Source of the DNA: Branchiostoma floridae
Lineage: Eukaryota; Chordata; Leptocardii; Amphioxiformes; Branchiostomatidae
Assembly (NCBI RefSeq): GCF_000003815.2
Contig: NC_049981.1
Location: 13,139,021 to 13,203,020, forward strand
Direction of reading: 5' to 3'
Length of the DNA: 64,000 nucleotides
Shown piece by piece: positions 1 through 13,343 of this stretch. Under the pieces are notes generated by a model. It was not told the origin of the DNA and ran no database searches. It worked only from the letters and a program-made list of their open reading frames with translations. A program made the position numbers and the translations under genes. Each line of letters starts with the position of its first letter. The stretch's first letter is position 1.

Positions 1-5
1 TTGTC

Positions 6-79
6 ATGTCGGCAGCTGCTGTCCAATATCTATATCATGTCAACGTATTGCCGTGTTGCCGGCCTGACTGTGAGGAGCT
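6..79 (+). CDS. Putative first exon of the VPS4-like AAA ATPase gene
   Basis: An ATG at 6-8 (G at -3) opens 24 codons and ends with two extra bases before a GT donor (GTAACT) at 80. The exon begins MSAAAVQYLY. Its end phase fits the exon at 5327, and the split codon reads Leu. With this exon the joined model is 440 codons, close to the roughly 437-444 residues of animal VPS4 proteins, which is the main support. The exon lies at the window edge, so coding sequence could begin further left. The MIT fold expected here in VPS4 is not clearly recognisable. The 5.2 kb that follow (80-5326) would be intron 1; I see no further gene in them. Confidence 0.45.
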
Positions 80-3000
80 GTAACTGTAAGTGACACTGAC
101 ACCTGTCACCATAGACAGACCTGTTCCCTAAGTACTATCAGAAACAAAGCCACCCTCAAGAACCCAAATATCATCAGTTAGAACGTATTGGTAGCGAAAT
201 AGAGTAGGTGGTAATGGCTAGTGTGTAAGGCGATGTAGACTTACGTAGTGGTCAGCTGTAGTGGCGCCCAGTCGGTCAGTGCTCAGCCTGAAGGTCAAGC
301 CTGTCCACACAGCGGTGTGAATGGTGTGGCTGGATCCCAGCCCTCGCTCCTGGCCAATCGCACCACCTGACTGTTGACCTAGTCACCCCCACCTAACAGG
401 TTCATTATTATTCAAATACAGCATCATGTGGCCCACTGAGAGGGAACTACTCACATGTAACCAGTGTCATGATTATGTAAATTCTACGTCCTCTCATAGC
501 ATTACACACACGTTTGTTATGTGGTGAATGTGGCTGGTATGTTTGTGTAGCTGTAATTGAAGTGATATTTGTTTTTTTCATAACAAATTCTAACCTTGAA
601 TCATGATAATGAGCATGAGTATTTTTCCGGACAATCAATTCTCCATAAATCATCATGCACAAATTGTTACAACATTTTCTATCTCAATATTAAAGATGCT
701 GATTTTTTTTGACGTTATGAATGGTAAATTTCTATTTTATAGTGAAAGTTGTTTGTCTGACGCAAGCCTGTGTAGGTAGGGTTTGTCATGCAGATTTTAT
801 AATGTGGATTTCCTTTGAGACCATTTAAAGGCTAACGATATTTAGTTTTCTAACGTCAATCATATAATAGATTATATATTTGATCTGTTTTGACATGTGG
901 CAATCAGTCCCAAGGCCATCTTGCCCAATATCCTCCTGAGAGAATTAAATCTACTAAACCCAAGGTTTAGCCAGGCTGGAGCTGGCGGCAGTGAGTGTCT
1001 GTGTCAACCAACCAAGGGAAAGCAACTGATTGATTGACAGCTCCAATGTGAGGGCAATCCCAGCATGCATCCTATGCATGTGATTAACCCAGATGCATAC
1101 ATTATCTCAACAGGGTGATATTGAAGAGGCAAAGGTTGTGTACAGGGCTTGAGGTTTTAATTGTTAATGGGAAGGTGGTTGCGCTAGGTGCAGAGTGTTG
1201 TCTGCCAGCTTGCCCCCAGGTTTTAGACTGGGTAATCTTGCTGCCTTTGCGCAAACAAAGAACCTCCAGTCATCTGTTCTCTGATGACATACAGCTCAGT
1301 GCTGTTTCTAGTTATGGCCACACCAAGTTATATTCTTGGTCCTTGGGCAGATTCAAGTTAGGTTTCAGCAAAAAGGCATGAAGAAAACATTGGACTAGGT
1401 GTAAACAAGCACCTGACCACATTGGCTCACTGAACACTAAGAAAATGAGTAAATAAAGACCAAGATTCTGTTTTCCAATTGCTTTTACAGTTTAGCAATC
1501 TTCTTCTAGGTTGAGAATAAAGAAGAAAATTAAGATAGGTTTTCTATCTTGTATACTTCAGGAGATCTACAAATTGTTTTCATCTCAGTTACAAACAAAG
1601 TTTATATCCAGCCTTTGATGTTCCGTGCAGTTCAAGATTGTACTCTTTTCATCTTAGACTATAATAAGGTTTATCAGGCCCAGGGAACTCTATCAATTAT
1701 CTGTGTTTTCTGTCAAGAGATCTCTAAACTATATTTTCCTCCCAGTAACAAAGTTTACCTACAGTCTATGCTACCATTAATGACTATTTACATAAGAATT
1801 ACCCTTATCTTCATGCTTAGACTAGAGCCATGCCACCAGATCCAGCCAAGTAACAAATGATACATCGCTATTCTTTATCATCATTAATGTCAAATCCTGA
1901 AATGCTTGACATAATTATAAATAATTCAGATTATGGCCCAACGCTAATTGTATTGTAGTCAGTTACATGGATGAAACTGCCTGATTTATTGATATGAATT
2001 GATATCCCATCATTCAATAAAGAGACATGGCTTTGTGTAGATGTGCGATTTCTTTTCTGATATGCACTTTATGAGAGTCAAGTCTATAAGTGTGCTAGTG
2101 ATTTCACGGATCCAGAAAGTGAGGGTTTGAGGATGTTTTTATTGATCTTTTCAGATGGACACAAGCATGAGAAGCTTCAGCCCTTAGCCTCAGGTGTTCT
2201 GTATGTTAAAGAAACCCAACACTCATCAAGAAGTGTAAGGGTGGCCCAGTCTGCTTGGTTGTGAACCTAAGCAAAGCTGCTTTGCACTACTAGCTATTTG
2301 AAAAAGTATCATACTTCACAACAGCCGAGGATGACAGCTTCACCTTCATTACGTTGTACATATCTACTATAGGGCATATGAGGCATGTCTGGATGGAACA
2401 TTTAATGTTGAATTGCTAGCTTTTAACTACATGTAGATGATCATTGAAATGCCACCAGCACATCAAACTGGGCAGAAACACCTGATGAGTCATGTGTAAT
2501 TGACGACCTGACATTTCTTAAGTAACGACTTTACAATTGACCGTCACATCCAGTAGCGGTCACTCAAATGTATGGAATGGGCTGCCAATTCTACTTTCAT
2601 TTTGGGAATTGTTAGAGAATAATGCTACTTTTGCATTGAAACTAGAAAGAAACAAACATGAAAAAGAACAATTCAAGAAAGGATATCATTTTATTTTATT
2701 TTGATCATTTGGCCGTTACCTGCCTGAACCATTAAGTAGCATATGTCAGAGTGCAATTGAAATGTGTAATAAGAAAATTAAGATATACTGCAACACTTTC
2801 TGTGGAACAGAGTACAAAGTTATTATCATCATTAGAACTTATAAGTAAATTTAATGCCCTTGGTTGCATGGAATATGTCCTTTCTAAAAGCAAATGTAGT
2901 ATAACAAAAAGGGTTCTCTATTAGATTATTACTTAAAAAAACACAGTACGCAATGCAAAATTCAACATTCATACAAGGAAACGACACTTAAGTAAAGGAA

Positions 3001-5326
3001 ATTAAATGTTGATATTCATTACTTGTGAGCTGGAGAAAAAGTACTATTGTGAATGCTCGCTATTGACTGGACTCCTTGTTGTAGACCCCTTGAAGCTTTC
3101 TTCTTTGGGTGAACTATTTATGGTGTTCTTATTGTATGCCAGGTTCTAATTTAGCTCAGAATAGGCAGCAATCAGAATCCTGTTGCTATCAGAAATGTGT
3201 GCGCAGTTGAAAATAAATCTTAAAACAGTGCCCAGCAGGGTCTACATTGGAGGCTTTCTATCAACGAAGCAGGCGATGTGCACCATTATAACAGAAACGG
3301 CAGTCATGTTATTGGCTTGTCCACGCCATTAGACATGAGAACGCGGAATTCAAACAATCCTCCGTGTTTACCTTGGGTTTGCGTCCAAGAACTGTGCTAA
3401 GGATATTTGGATACACTTCCAGTTGGTCCCAAAGCTAGGACATTTACTGTACAGGGATTATCAACTAGTATCCTTTACTAATCAGAGACTGTACTCTTGT
3501 TATGCATTTACAAAGTTATCATTTTTCTTGTTAAAAGGTATATATTTATTTTCTATGTAGACATACGGTTATGATTTTCGCTAGACAAGCCAGTGTCCGT
3601 TGAAGTTTCCTGTCCCTGGGCCAGTTTGTCTATGTAAACTGGCCAACAGAACTTGATCCTCCAGCATGGAAGTGTTGAGTGTTGGAAAGAAGCTCCCTTA
3701 TCTCAGTTGCCAGGATACCTGGTCGGCTGGCTCTCTCAGGTGATAGGTTTCCTTGGTACCTTTGTAATGATTACCCCACCCAGGCTTTGCGGTACAGGTT
3801 AGGTTTAGTGTCCAGGACAATGTAGCCTATTCATACCCATCCACATGTTTTCACTGTCTACAACAGTCAAAGGGGTGTCTGTAAAACCAGGCACACAAAA
3901 TGAGTAAGCTTTGCCATCAGCTAGAATGTATGAAACTGTAGTGGAAACACTGGCCAATATTCTTTCATAGACTATCTTATGAATATTCCATAAAACCATG
4001 CCATTGTGACAACGTTTTGGTGATGGTGAAATTTTATGCGGCCAGGAAGTAATAATATTTTGTATAGGGAATGGTATTATATTACCTCATCTTTTAAGAA
4101 TGCATTTGTTTGCAATGAACACATTCAAAGTACATTATTATATGTATTTTGCATTGTTAATCTATTGCTTTTGATTTTTTGCTACAGTTGCATTGCAATA
4201 ATGGCATAATGTGACTTCTTATGTATCATTTACGGCTATTTTTCAAAAGTATGAATGAAAAAGGAATGGAGACCACAGTCATGATGCAACAAGTAAGACA
4301 GAACAATGTCATTTGCATCTTGAATTTTTTTATTTGAAGTAGACTTTTACTATGAAACATTTCTTCAAAGTCATGGGAGTTAATGAAACATTTCATGTGT
4401 GCAAAGAAAAAAAAAACATTAGGAAAGAAGCGAATATGTTGTACCACAGTCTTTACTTTAGTAGGTACAAACTAAATGTAAAACATATTGTACCAGTACT
4501 GTACCTCCATGTGAATAGAATTGCACTCAAGTATATACATGTTGTTCTTTTGAGATTTTTGTATGCGAAATTCCTAACACAACGATAAAAACTTGAAAGT
4601 ATGTCAACATGATTAATAGGCATTTAGATCAGATGCATCTTTGATTTGAAATCATCTAGTAAGAATATAGGTCCTTTCCATGAGGCACAACAACTCAAAA
4701 TAGATATTAATTCATTCTTTATGTCAGACATGAAAACCATAAAAACATAACACATTAAACTTATTTTAAAAGTTATTCTGTGTACTGTTTTGTCAGAAGG
4801 GAGAAAAATGCACCTCTCATCCGATCCCAGGGTACTCAGTAATTGGTTAGATAAAGTGCCTTAAGACCCCTTTACCTGTACCTGATGTTACATGTGGGTA
4901 TGCAGGCCTAATGGAAACACACAAGAGTGATATTGTACTTCTGAGTTCATCAATGGTAAATGTGCAGTGGTGCGAGCTAAAGTTATTAGGAGCAAGCACC
5001 GATAAGTTCCAGGTTCTTAGGGTCTAATTTAACAGCAAATGAAAACACCGTAAGTATTTCCCTTAGGTGATTTTTCAATTAAAACTCCACCCAGGAGTGT
5101 TAATGATCTTCTCTGCCTGATTAATTTGATGCAGTGACCATCAGGATGTCTAGATAGATCCCTTCAGGCTGGGCTGTGGGGATTGGGTACTCCGAGAACA
5201 GCCTCAAATGGACGTTACTCTCAGGTCTGCCACACTCAGATCCTCTTGTGTCTTTTGGGCATTACGGTCGGAAGGCCTGCACTTTCCGCGAACTGACTGT
5301 TATTGTCGCTGTCGTTTACTTCCCAG

Positions 5327-5456
5327 GCTCATTGAAGCTGCAAATGAGTGCCAAAAGACCGCCAATGTGGACATTGACCTACTTGTGGAGAATTGCGAGC
5401 GATGTTCCGCCATGATTACTCGAATCAGGAAGAAGGAGACGGATCCAATAAGAAAC
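5327..5456 (+). CDS. Probable second exon of the VPS4-like AAA ATPase gene (MIT-region equivalent)
   Basis: An acceptor (TTACTTCCCAG) precedes 130 bases open in one frame, followed by a strong donor (GTAAGT). The 43 full codons start LIEAANECQKTANVDIDLLV and are predicted helical, with Cys, Lys and Glu spaced as in a helical bundle. The position corresponds to the MIT domain of VPS4, which binds ESCRT-III tails, but similarity to MIT is weak. The exon ends in phase 0, as the exon at 25119 requires. The intron after it would be 19.7 kb. Alternatively it belongs to a separate unrecognised gene. Confidence 0.5.
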
Positions 5457-7268
5457 GTAAGTAACCAAAGTTTCTCCACTGTGAAACTCAGCAAACTTTA
5501 CCAGTCAAACCTGTCTAAAGTGACCACCCAACGGACTGGGAAGGAAACAAGAGATGGTCTCAAACTGGTGGCCATACTGGACATGATTTTCATTGCTTGG
5601 GATCAATGGAAAAATAATCTAAGGCACTAAAAGACGTTTGGTGGTCTTAATACACAAGTCACTTGTACAGGTTTGACTGTATATCAATGACCAGATGGTC
5701 CCTATATTGATATGGTCACTGAGTATACATGTAAGTTTGACTTTATATCAATGGCCAGGCAGTCCTCACCTTATCTACACCAGTATCAGTGGTGAGATGT
5801 TTTCTATCTGCCAATTCAGTGGGCTTGGGCTGAGACTACTCTACCACTACCTTATTACCACCTGTACTGGTGCCTTAAAATTGGTCGGATACAGGTTCAA
5901 AATTTATTACAGCTTTCATGCTGTACATGAAGACTAGTTGATCAAGAGTTATGTTGCATATATGATATACTGTAGGACCTCTAACCAGTCCTCAACACAG
6001 CAGAAAAGTGGGGTTCTGGGGCACAGATGACAAAGTCCTGTTGGCAGTGTCCCTGGCTCCTGTGTGTATGTGTGGGGAGAAGATTACAGAGCACCCCTGC
6101 TGTTCTCATTTCAAAGAAACTGGTATCCTGCTGTGTTTCCAATGCATTTCCCTGTGTATAGCATTATCAACATGTCAACATACGACTGGTCTCTCATTTT
6201 CTCAAATTAGCTTAAAGTACAGGCACCTGTAGCATTAATTATTCATACATCTGAGCTCCTGTGATGCATAATGTATTAGGTATCTATGGTTACCTGTTGC
6301 CATGATGGGCAATTTATTGAGATAGGGACAATCAAAACTTTTTTGAGTTCATTTTGTTTTGTTATGTTTTATTCGCAGCAAGGTACACAGGATCTGCTTT
6401 TTTTCTCGAACACATGAAATATAAACTTGCTGCACAAAAGAGAATTGACAATACCAATAAAACAAGTTCTGGGAATCAATCAAAACATATAGCGGGTGCA
6501 CAATAAAAACAACGATGCTTAAAATATTTACCAAGATGTACTCAGTGTGTAATGGTAGCTACAGGAATTTTGTATAACTTGTATCATGTCATACTAGTAT
6601 CATACCTGCACAGTGATTATGTTTGATACAGGTGTTCTGGACTGGTCTTTTATTTTTATTATTATCTCCTTGAATCCAAGAGGCTTCCACAGAATGATTC
6701 AAAATGTTTTGCTTGCTCTACTTTACTTTAAAAAATTATATGTCAGATTCTGATGCTGGAGTTCTTGTTCAAGGCAGCAAGGACACCATATTTTGTCAAG
6801 TTATGGCACATTTACATTAAAATGTGTGTTTTCTCAGGTTGATATGATATTCTGCATTATGCTTGTTCCCCAGTACTCAGTGAAGCTGGTGCCCCAGGTG
6901 ATGCAAAATACACCATATGCATGTAGTATGTACTGAGGTACCACAGACCCCCAAGCAAGACATGGTCTACAAAACCTTTGCTCATGACTGCAGAAATCTG
7001 TTTCTGAACTTTGTTATCACCCACGCAGCCATTTGGCGTAGTGACGCACAAGAAAAGATCTTTTCCCTGAAATCTGACCAAGGTTGGAACTGTTCAAGTT
7101 AACCCAATTAGCTTCACTCCAAGAAATTCCTTAATAGTGTGGATAGGTTAGATGGGGCTACTTGATAGGTTTAAGATCCCGCGAGGCAGCATCTTGGGCA
7201 GGAAGGTTGACCGGAACCTTTGAAAATAATTCTTATATACCCTTTGGACATACTCTTATCTGTAGGAT

Positions 7269-7368
7269 NNNNNNNNNNNNNNNNNNNNNNNNNNNNNNNN
7301 NNNNNNNNNNNNNNNNNNNNNNNNNNNNNNNNNNNNNNNNNNNNNNNNNNNNNNNNNNNNNNNNNNNN
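7269..7368. other. Assembly gap of 100 N
   Basis: Exactly 100 N, probably a placeholder of unknown true length. Open frames crossing it have no meaning. Confidence 0.99.
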
Positions 7369-7983
7369 TACATCCAGGAAAAAACAAGGAATAGAAATTA
7401 GAATTTCAATGGCCAATTAAGACAAATAGAAAGGCTAATTGTAAATGGGTATACCAATTCATAGGTATTTGTTCAAAGCTCATTTAACATACATTGAACA
7501 ACATGTTCTACAGCATAAACCTGTTAAGAATGGATGCATAAAAACTTAATGTACATGTAATTTCATGTTGTATATTTATTCTCTTACAATTGCAAGCTAA
7601 AGTAAATTTTATGCTGATAAAGCAGATGTACTATTACAGTGGTATCTTGCCAGCATTACCCTAGTATTGTTCTAATAGTTTTGCAGTGACATCTACATGT
7701 TGACTAAGGTTTTTGGTAAAACGGTAGCCATGTATCAATCTCCTCATGAATGCCCAACGGAGGCAGTGATCCAGAGTTGATTGACCTCTGTGTTCGCCAG
7801 TAACCTTTGGCCAGAGGAGAATTTGGCCACGGAGGGGATGTGGGCATTAAAGTGGACTTCAGCATTTTATGTGCATGCTGTGGGCGGCACATACCCAGGA
7901 AGGTATTTTGGGAAGGTAAAGGTAAAGGTAAAGCAGCTGAAGGACAGTCATAATGACATTACTCTCCTTGGAACTGATTAGCA

Positions 7984-8440
7984 CTCACACAGTTATTGCT
8001 GTCCTGGTACTGATGAACATTGGCACTGACATTGCTGGCCATGGTACTGATAAACATTCACTCAGACACTTCCTTCCGTGGTGCATATAACACTCACATT
8101 GACACTGCTGTCCATGGTACTGAATGACATTCACATTGACACTGCTGTCCTGGTACTGAATGACATTCACATTGACACAGCTGTCCCTGGTGCTGATGAA
8201 CATTTGTACTGACACTGCTGCCCCTGGTACTGAATGACATTCACACTGACACCGCTGTCCCTGGTGCTGAATTACTTTCACACTGACACTGCTTTTCCTG
8301 GTACTGAATGACATTCACACTGACACTGCTGTCCCTGGTGCTGAATGACATTCACACTGACACTGCTGTCCCTTGTACTGAATGACATTCACACTGACAC
8401 TGCTGTCCCTGGTACTGACAATGATTTCACTGATACTGAT
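7984..8440 (-). repeat. 37-bp minisatellite, degenerate, about 12 copies
   Basis: Tandem units of about 37 bp carry CTGTCCCTGGTACTGAATG followed by ACATTCACACTGACACTG. Left-hand units are more diverged and right-hand units nearly identical. The complementary strand contains the core CAGCACCAGGGACAG. The array is the same family as the one at 12.75-13.17 kb in the opposite orientation, where the unit is 35 bp. It lies in the long intron of the VPS4-like gene. Thirty-seven is not a multiple of three, so the open frames seen here are accidental. Confidence 0.95.
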
Positions 8441-9027
8441 TATCACACAACATTCACAATGACACTATTGAGGTCCTCTGTTGATATACATATAAAGCAC
8501 AATGCTTCATCTATTACCAAGAATGAAAATTTGCCTGTAGTTTTGCCATGGCATGCACTTATTTGCCAGGCTACAGTGTTCCTAGATACTATCATGTTGA
8601 TAAATGTGTTCGGAGATTTACATTGTACAGAGGTTTAATAACTGAGCCATAGTCACAAATGGGGCTGAACATAGATCCCCTCCAGGCAACCTGTAACTGC
8701 AATGTACCTTGAACCTTTGTCCTTTGGGTCTGCAAACTTTGAGCTGTTACCAAGTGGCTATACCAAGTAAAACTTCTAGCGCCACTATACATCTCTATAT
8801 CACACTGTCATGTAACACACAGACATCTACAAGAAAATTCTTATTCCCACGCCTGTCTACAAATTGTATGAAATATCAAACTGTACACATTGTCAAAATA
8901 TGTCTGGTAAACAAGCAAAAATGAATTGATCTTTCAAACTTTTTGGCAGCCAGCTCAGGCATGAAGATTGGTCCTATATATAGTATTGGGGATATGTGAA
9001 TAACATGTTTTGCAAGCAGCAAGAAAT

Positions 9028-9113
9028 ATACGCCAACTAGCAATTACTCCAGTAACTGGATATGATTTTGGAAATCATCAGACGTTTGCTTGAGTAATTG
9101 CTATTTGGCGTAT
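9028..9113. repeat. Short foldback element (MITE-like)
   Basis: Inverted arms, left starting ATACGCCAACTAGCAATTAC and right ending in its near-complement (GTAATTGCTATTTGGCGTAT), flank a loop with a second small inverted repeat around GGAAATCATC. The compact palindrome is typical of a non-autonomous DNA element. No target duplication is obvious and no coding capacity is present. Confidence 0.65.
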
Positions 9114-9684
9114 CTTATTACCTTGATGGCTAACCTTCCATTGATGAAACAAGAAATATAATTGCGACCTTCAACATTCGTTGCCAACATGCACAAGAAG
9201 AGTGGATTGGCGTTCCAATTTTTACAACATACATGTAAGTAAGAGAAGTGAGGGCCAGGGATGTCTTCAGGACCTGTTCCCCTGTCTTGTCTTAGGTCAA
9301 AAATTTGACACCATCTGTTAGGTTGGGGTACGGGTTCAGCGTACTGGGGCAAAACTGTACTTTCCTGTTGGGCCAGTAAAAAAAAAACAGGCCCTGAAAA
9401 AACTCATTGGATCGAATCTTGGACAAATTAGACAATGAACAGATTGTATCGGTTAAGTTTTCATATGTTTTGGGGCTTACTGGTCCGAGAAATTAACAAG
9501 AGTGAAGTCAAGTAGAGTTTATAGTCATTTCTACCAAGTTTTTAGTCAAAAGTAGTGCTGTTTACATGAAAATAGGGTTTTAAAACACCAGTGGGAGCCG
9601 GATACTCCACCAAAGAAGATTCCTTTGTAGCAACATGGACCAATTGTTGCAAGTATCATCCATTTACAAGTTTTCAGAGAAAGT

Positions 9685-9780
9685 TAGGCCCAAGTTTAGG
9701 TCCAGACCTGGACCTGATCCTCTGGACCTGAATTGGACCTGAACCTGAATTTTCTGTACCCACCCGGTACCCACGCCTAC
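9685..9780. repeat. Palindromic GGTCC/GGACC-rich repeat
   Basis: Alternating AGGTCCAGACCTGGACCTGA-type words make a locally self-complementary stretch ending near CCCACCCGGTACCCACGCC. A similar TTTAGGTACAGGTCCGGA palindrome lies inside the element at 61.6 kb, so both may derive from one foldback family. The family name is unknown to me. Confidence 0.45.
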
Positions 9781-10871
9781 TGAAATAATAATTTGTTCTA
9801 TAAAATACTTTTTTGCTATTTGGAAATCAATAAACAGCTGATACAATAGTACATTCGCCCTTCAGATAAAGTGAAGGTCAGACAATCGTGTCCTGTCGTA
9901 CGTTTTTGTAACCTGCTATAGACATTCCTCAGTCAAAGGTTCAATTTAAGTTTAGACTGTGTCCACATTAGATAAGCCATGCTGATAAGATAGGTAAGAC
10001 CTGTTCTGTGTAAAGTTCATCAATCAGTAACTAAAGTTACTAATTGGTTAAGGTCTCATTTATTGTATGATAGTCGTAATGAGGCAATTTGAGGGCAAAT
10101 TGTAGAATAATCGTGCATGTGTTATACAAAATTCAGCTGACTTGTTACTGAAAAGGCTGTTTAATGTTTTACTTTTAGATCCTTGTTGGCAGTTGGTTCT
10201 GTCACAGCCTGCTTAAAGAAGCTCTATGGTCCAAGACAAATATGGCCGTGTTGTTCCTCAGAAACATTAACTAGTATTCAGCAGTAACTGTACACAAGTG
10301 AATGTACCAATTGTTGCATTCTATTTAGTCTGAAAGATAGTCAGTTTGTATCAGCGCATTTACATGTATCAATGTAGAATTTTCAAACAATGTGTAAGAA
10401 CAACAAAAGGGAGTAGTAAGGCCACAGCCATACATGTATATACATTAAGTATTATCAAAAACAGCAAGACTCTTAGTAGTTTTAGTAGGGGCTGCCCCAA
10501 GCTGGAAAGTTCTTATCTGCCACATGTCTGGGCCACTCCTTTTTTTTTTTAATTTATTCAACATCAAAGTACAAAACAGGACAGAGAGGTAATACACTCT
10601 AACAGTACGCTAATATTCACATCACCTCTCAAAAAAAGATAACTGACAAGAACAAATAAATGACAATATCAAAACAAACAGTTCACAGCTATTAACATAT
10701 AAGTCTTATACATTTTCACTGTATAAAAGTATTTAGTTAAATTAGTACGCCCCTCCATCAATAAACATTTAAGTTACGGTCCTCGATACACCTGCACCCT
10801 CCTTACACGCCTTCGCATCGGCACCTGCAGTCTTAACCATAGTTTATTTATCTTCTTACTCTTCGCTCCTT

Positions 10872-11141
10872 GCTGAACTTGGTTGGGAAAGACTTTCTGA
10901 TCGGCGACACGTTCACTCCTTGGTCATGTTTTACAAGATTGTGAATGGCCATACTCGCCAGTATCTTAAGGACTTGATCCCTCCCGTAGTTTCTGCTTCT
11001 TCTTCTCCTAATCTTCGCAACAAACACAACCTACGGGTACCGATTTGCACTACAAGTCGATACCAAAAGTCTTTCATTCCTTATGCAACGCAACATTGGA
11101 ATGGTCTTGACATTGCTGTCTGTTCACTCCTTGAGGTGTAG
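10872..11141 (+). mobile_element. Non-LTR retrotransposon remnant (reverse transcriptase C-terminal tail)
   Basis: One frame reads AELGWERLSDRRHVHSLVMF and continues through KIVNGHTRQYLKDLIP to SFIPYATQHWNGL before a stop. The LGWERLSDRR...SLVMFYKIVNG...SFIPYAT..WN pattern is the characteristic tail downstream of the reverse transcriptase in many invertebrate non-LTR pol proteins. No polymerase motif or endonuclease is present upstream, so this is a 5'-truncated fossil within the long intron. Confidence 0.75.
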
Positions 11142-12755
11142 CAATAAAAGAAGGAATTCTCAAGGAAATGGACCCTCACATAGGTGGAATTTTTAAACCA
11201 AGCCCAATACCATGAAGCAGGCTCCGTACCCGAGTCTTTGCCAAAAAATTCCATCACTGTACAATGTAGTTCAGCGACCTGTCTGAAACATGCATGTGGC
11301 TGCAGTTTTCACCATGCACATCAGTGTGTCTTGTTCTTTGAAGATGTCTTGGAGGGGACTCCTTGCTTTTATGTCTTCCCTGCCGCATCCATATATGATA
11401 CCCCCACTTCCAGTATGATTCAGCAGAAGGCTCGGAGGAATTATCTGCCATTGATTGCTGGCAGCAACAATTAGTCCTGCCATTTAGAGCTCGTGGCTAA
11501 GACCACCTGTGGCAGAGATAATGGGAAATCCAATGTGCTCAATAACCAGCTTCTCTCCCCAAATTAAAGGCTGTAAATTCCGCACACTTAAGGCATTGCC
11601 AAAAAGTTTGTCACCTCCTCTTTGATTGAAAGGCTGACTTTTTCTGGTCAAAACTCCTGGATTTCTCTTGAGACCACTCGTTTTTGCAGATGTAAATTTT
11701 ACTCTGTCAGGTCAGTTTTCTTTGAAAGCCCAAAGCTGTGTGTTGTGCAATGAAAAGGTGTGATATCTTGAGGGTTCAGGCATGCTCTCCTGGGAAATTA
11801 TGAACCTCTGAACCATCTGAAATTCTATTTCTAGCCTTTCGAGGGGAAAGCTTGAAATGTTATCATCTTTATGTTGAAGAAATTTTGTCTCGCCATCCAG
11901 GGATCAAGAAAGAGGAAAAGATGGGAGGATGACATATCAGAGAGTGGACAAGCATTATATTTAGTGAAACATTGAGAAGTAAAACAGAAAACTGGTTCAA
12001 TGGTTGTCAGAAAATCTGTGGTTCCCCAAAGGTCACCAAACAATCTGAGGGATAGTTGGGATGAGATGTTGGTGATTATGTTATGAAAATTAAGTTGAAT
12101 TTCTTAAAAAGATCTAGAATAGCTTGACTATGTAATATTACATTGTAGCTATTTTTTTTCTGTGGTCCTTTGACAGTGTGTTTGAAAACCAGCTGATGCT
12201 AAGTGCAGATAGAGTAACGGCAGAAGTGATCCATTTGAGTTGTACTTGCTTTTCCCCTGGTGTCCCAGGATTTTTGACCACATGGTAAAGTTCACACATA
12301 CAGGTGCAGTAAAGTGTTTTTTTCTCTCCCAAAGTTGTCTCTGTCTTGTCGGTTTAGCTTGACAGAGCGAGGCATGGGTAGGAGCCCACACCTACCCGTG
12401 CGCTGCAATCCACTAGAATGATCAGCTTGTCCTTTCTGCTGACAGTAGCAATGGTTCTCAGAGGGACCAAGTCTTTTGATTTGACCGTCAAGGGGGACAA
12501 GAAGGGTGAAAGTACACACAGAGCAGCAAAATTCCTTCCAGGGAAGAAAGGATAGATGGACATTGTAGATAGCTCTGCTTGAGACAGTATTACCTATTTT
12601 GTGTGTACACACTATCTTGCAATGTCTTAGAGCTAAAATAGGACAGCACCTTCATGCTTTGCACCATAGGCCCCAAAATATGAAATGGAGAAGTATTCAG
12701 CACCAAGGACAGCATATAGCATTGTCTGTGTGAATGTCATTCTGTACTAGAAACA

Positions 12756-13180
12756 GTGGTGTCTAGGTGTATGTCATTCAGCACCAGGGACAGCAGTGTC
12801 AGTGAATGTCATTCAGCAACAGGGACAGCAGTGTCAGTGAATGTCATCAGCACCAGGGACAGCAGTGTCAGTGAATGTCATTCAGTATCAGGGACAGCAG
12901 TGTCAGTGAATGTCATTCAGTATCAGGGACAGCAGTGTCAGTGAATGTCATTCAGTATNNNNNNNNNNNNNNNNNNNNNNNNNNNNNNNNNNNNNNNNNN
13001 NNNNNNNNNNNNNNNNNNNNNNNNNNNNNNNNNNNNNNNNNNNNNNNNNNNNNNNNNNNNNNNNNNNNNNNNNNNNNNNNNNNNNNNNNNNNNNNNNNNN
13101 NNNNNNNNNNNNNNNNNNNNNNNNNNNNNNNNNNNNNNNNNNNNNNNNNNNNNNNNNNNNNNNNNNNGTCAGTGTAGCAT
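12756..13180 (+). repeat. 35-bp minisatellite interrupted by an assembly gap
   Basis: Units of 35 bp read GAATGTCATTCAGCACCAGG then GACAGCAGTGTCAGT. At least five are visible before the gap at 12959, and the sequence resumes inside a unit (GTCAGTGTAGC) at 13168. The core CAGCACCAGGGACAG is shared with the arrays near 8 kb and 24 kb. The array is probably longer than shown, since the N run falls inside it. Confidence 0.95.
12959..13167. other. Assembly gap of 209 N inside a minisatellite
   Basis: The N run begins and ends within repeat units, so the break is caused by the tandem array. Unlike the two 100-N gaps, its odd length suggests an estimated rather than placeholder size. Confidence 0.98.
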
Positions 13181-13266
13181 GGAGATCTTAGTTGCATGCC
13201 ATATGCACATAAAAAAGCACAATTATCTTGTACCAGGAGGACAAATGTAGACAAAGCTCTGTCAGC

Positions 13267-13343
13267 ACTTTGAAAGTTTGTGCTAAATGTTGTGTAAACT
13301 CCTATTAGTTGTTTCAACCACATTTAGCACAAACTTTCAAAGT
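13267..13343. repeat. Perfect 24-bp inverted repeat with a 29-base loop
   Basis: The arms 13267-13290 and 13320-13343 are exact complements (left arm begins ACTTTGAAAGTTTGTGC). The loop at 13291-13319 has no coding content. It could be a foldback element or a transcribed hairpin. No family is recognised. Confidence 0.9.

Noticed and set aside
11184-11474. 96-codon Cys/His-rich open frame
   Set aside because: No family resemblance, open in overlapping frames on both strands, and no splice context.
12875-13323. Open frames crossing the N run
   Set aside because: They exist only because N codons cannot be stops.
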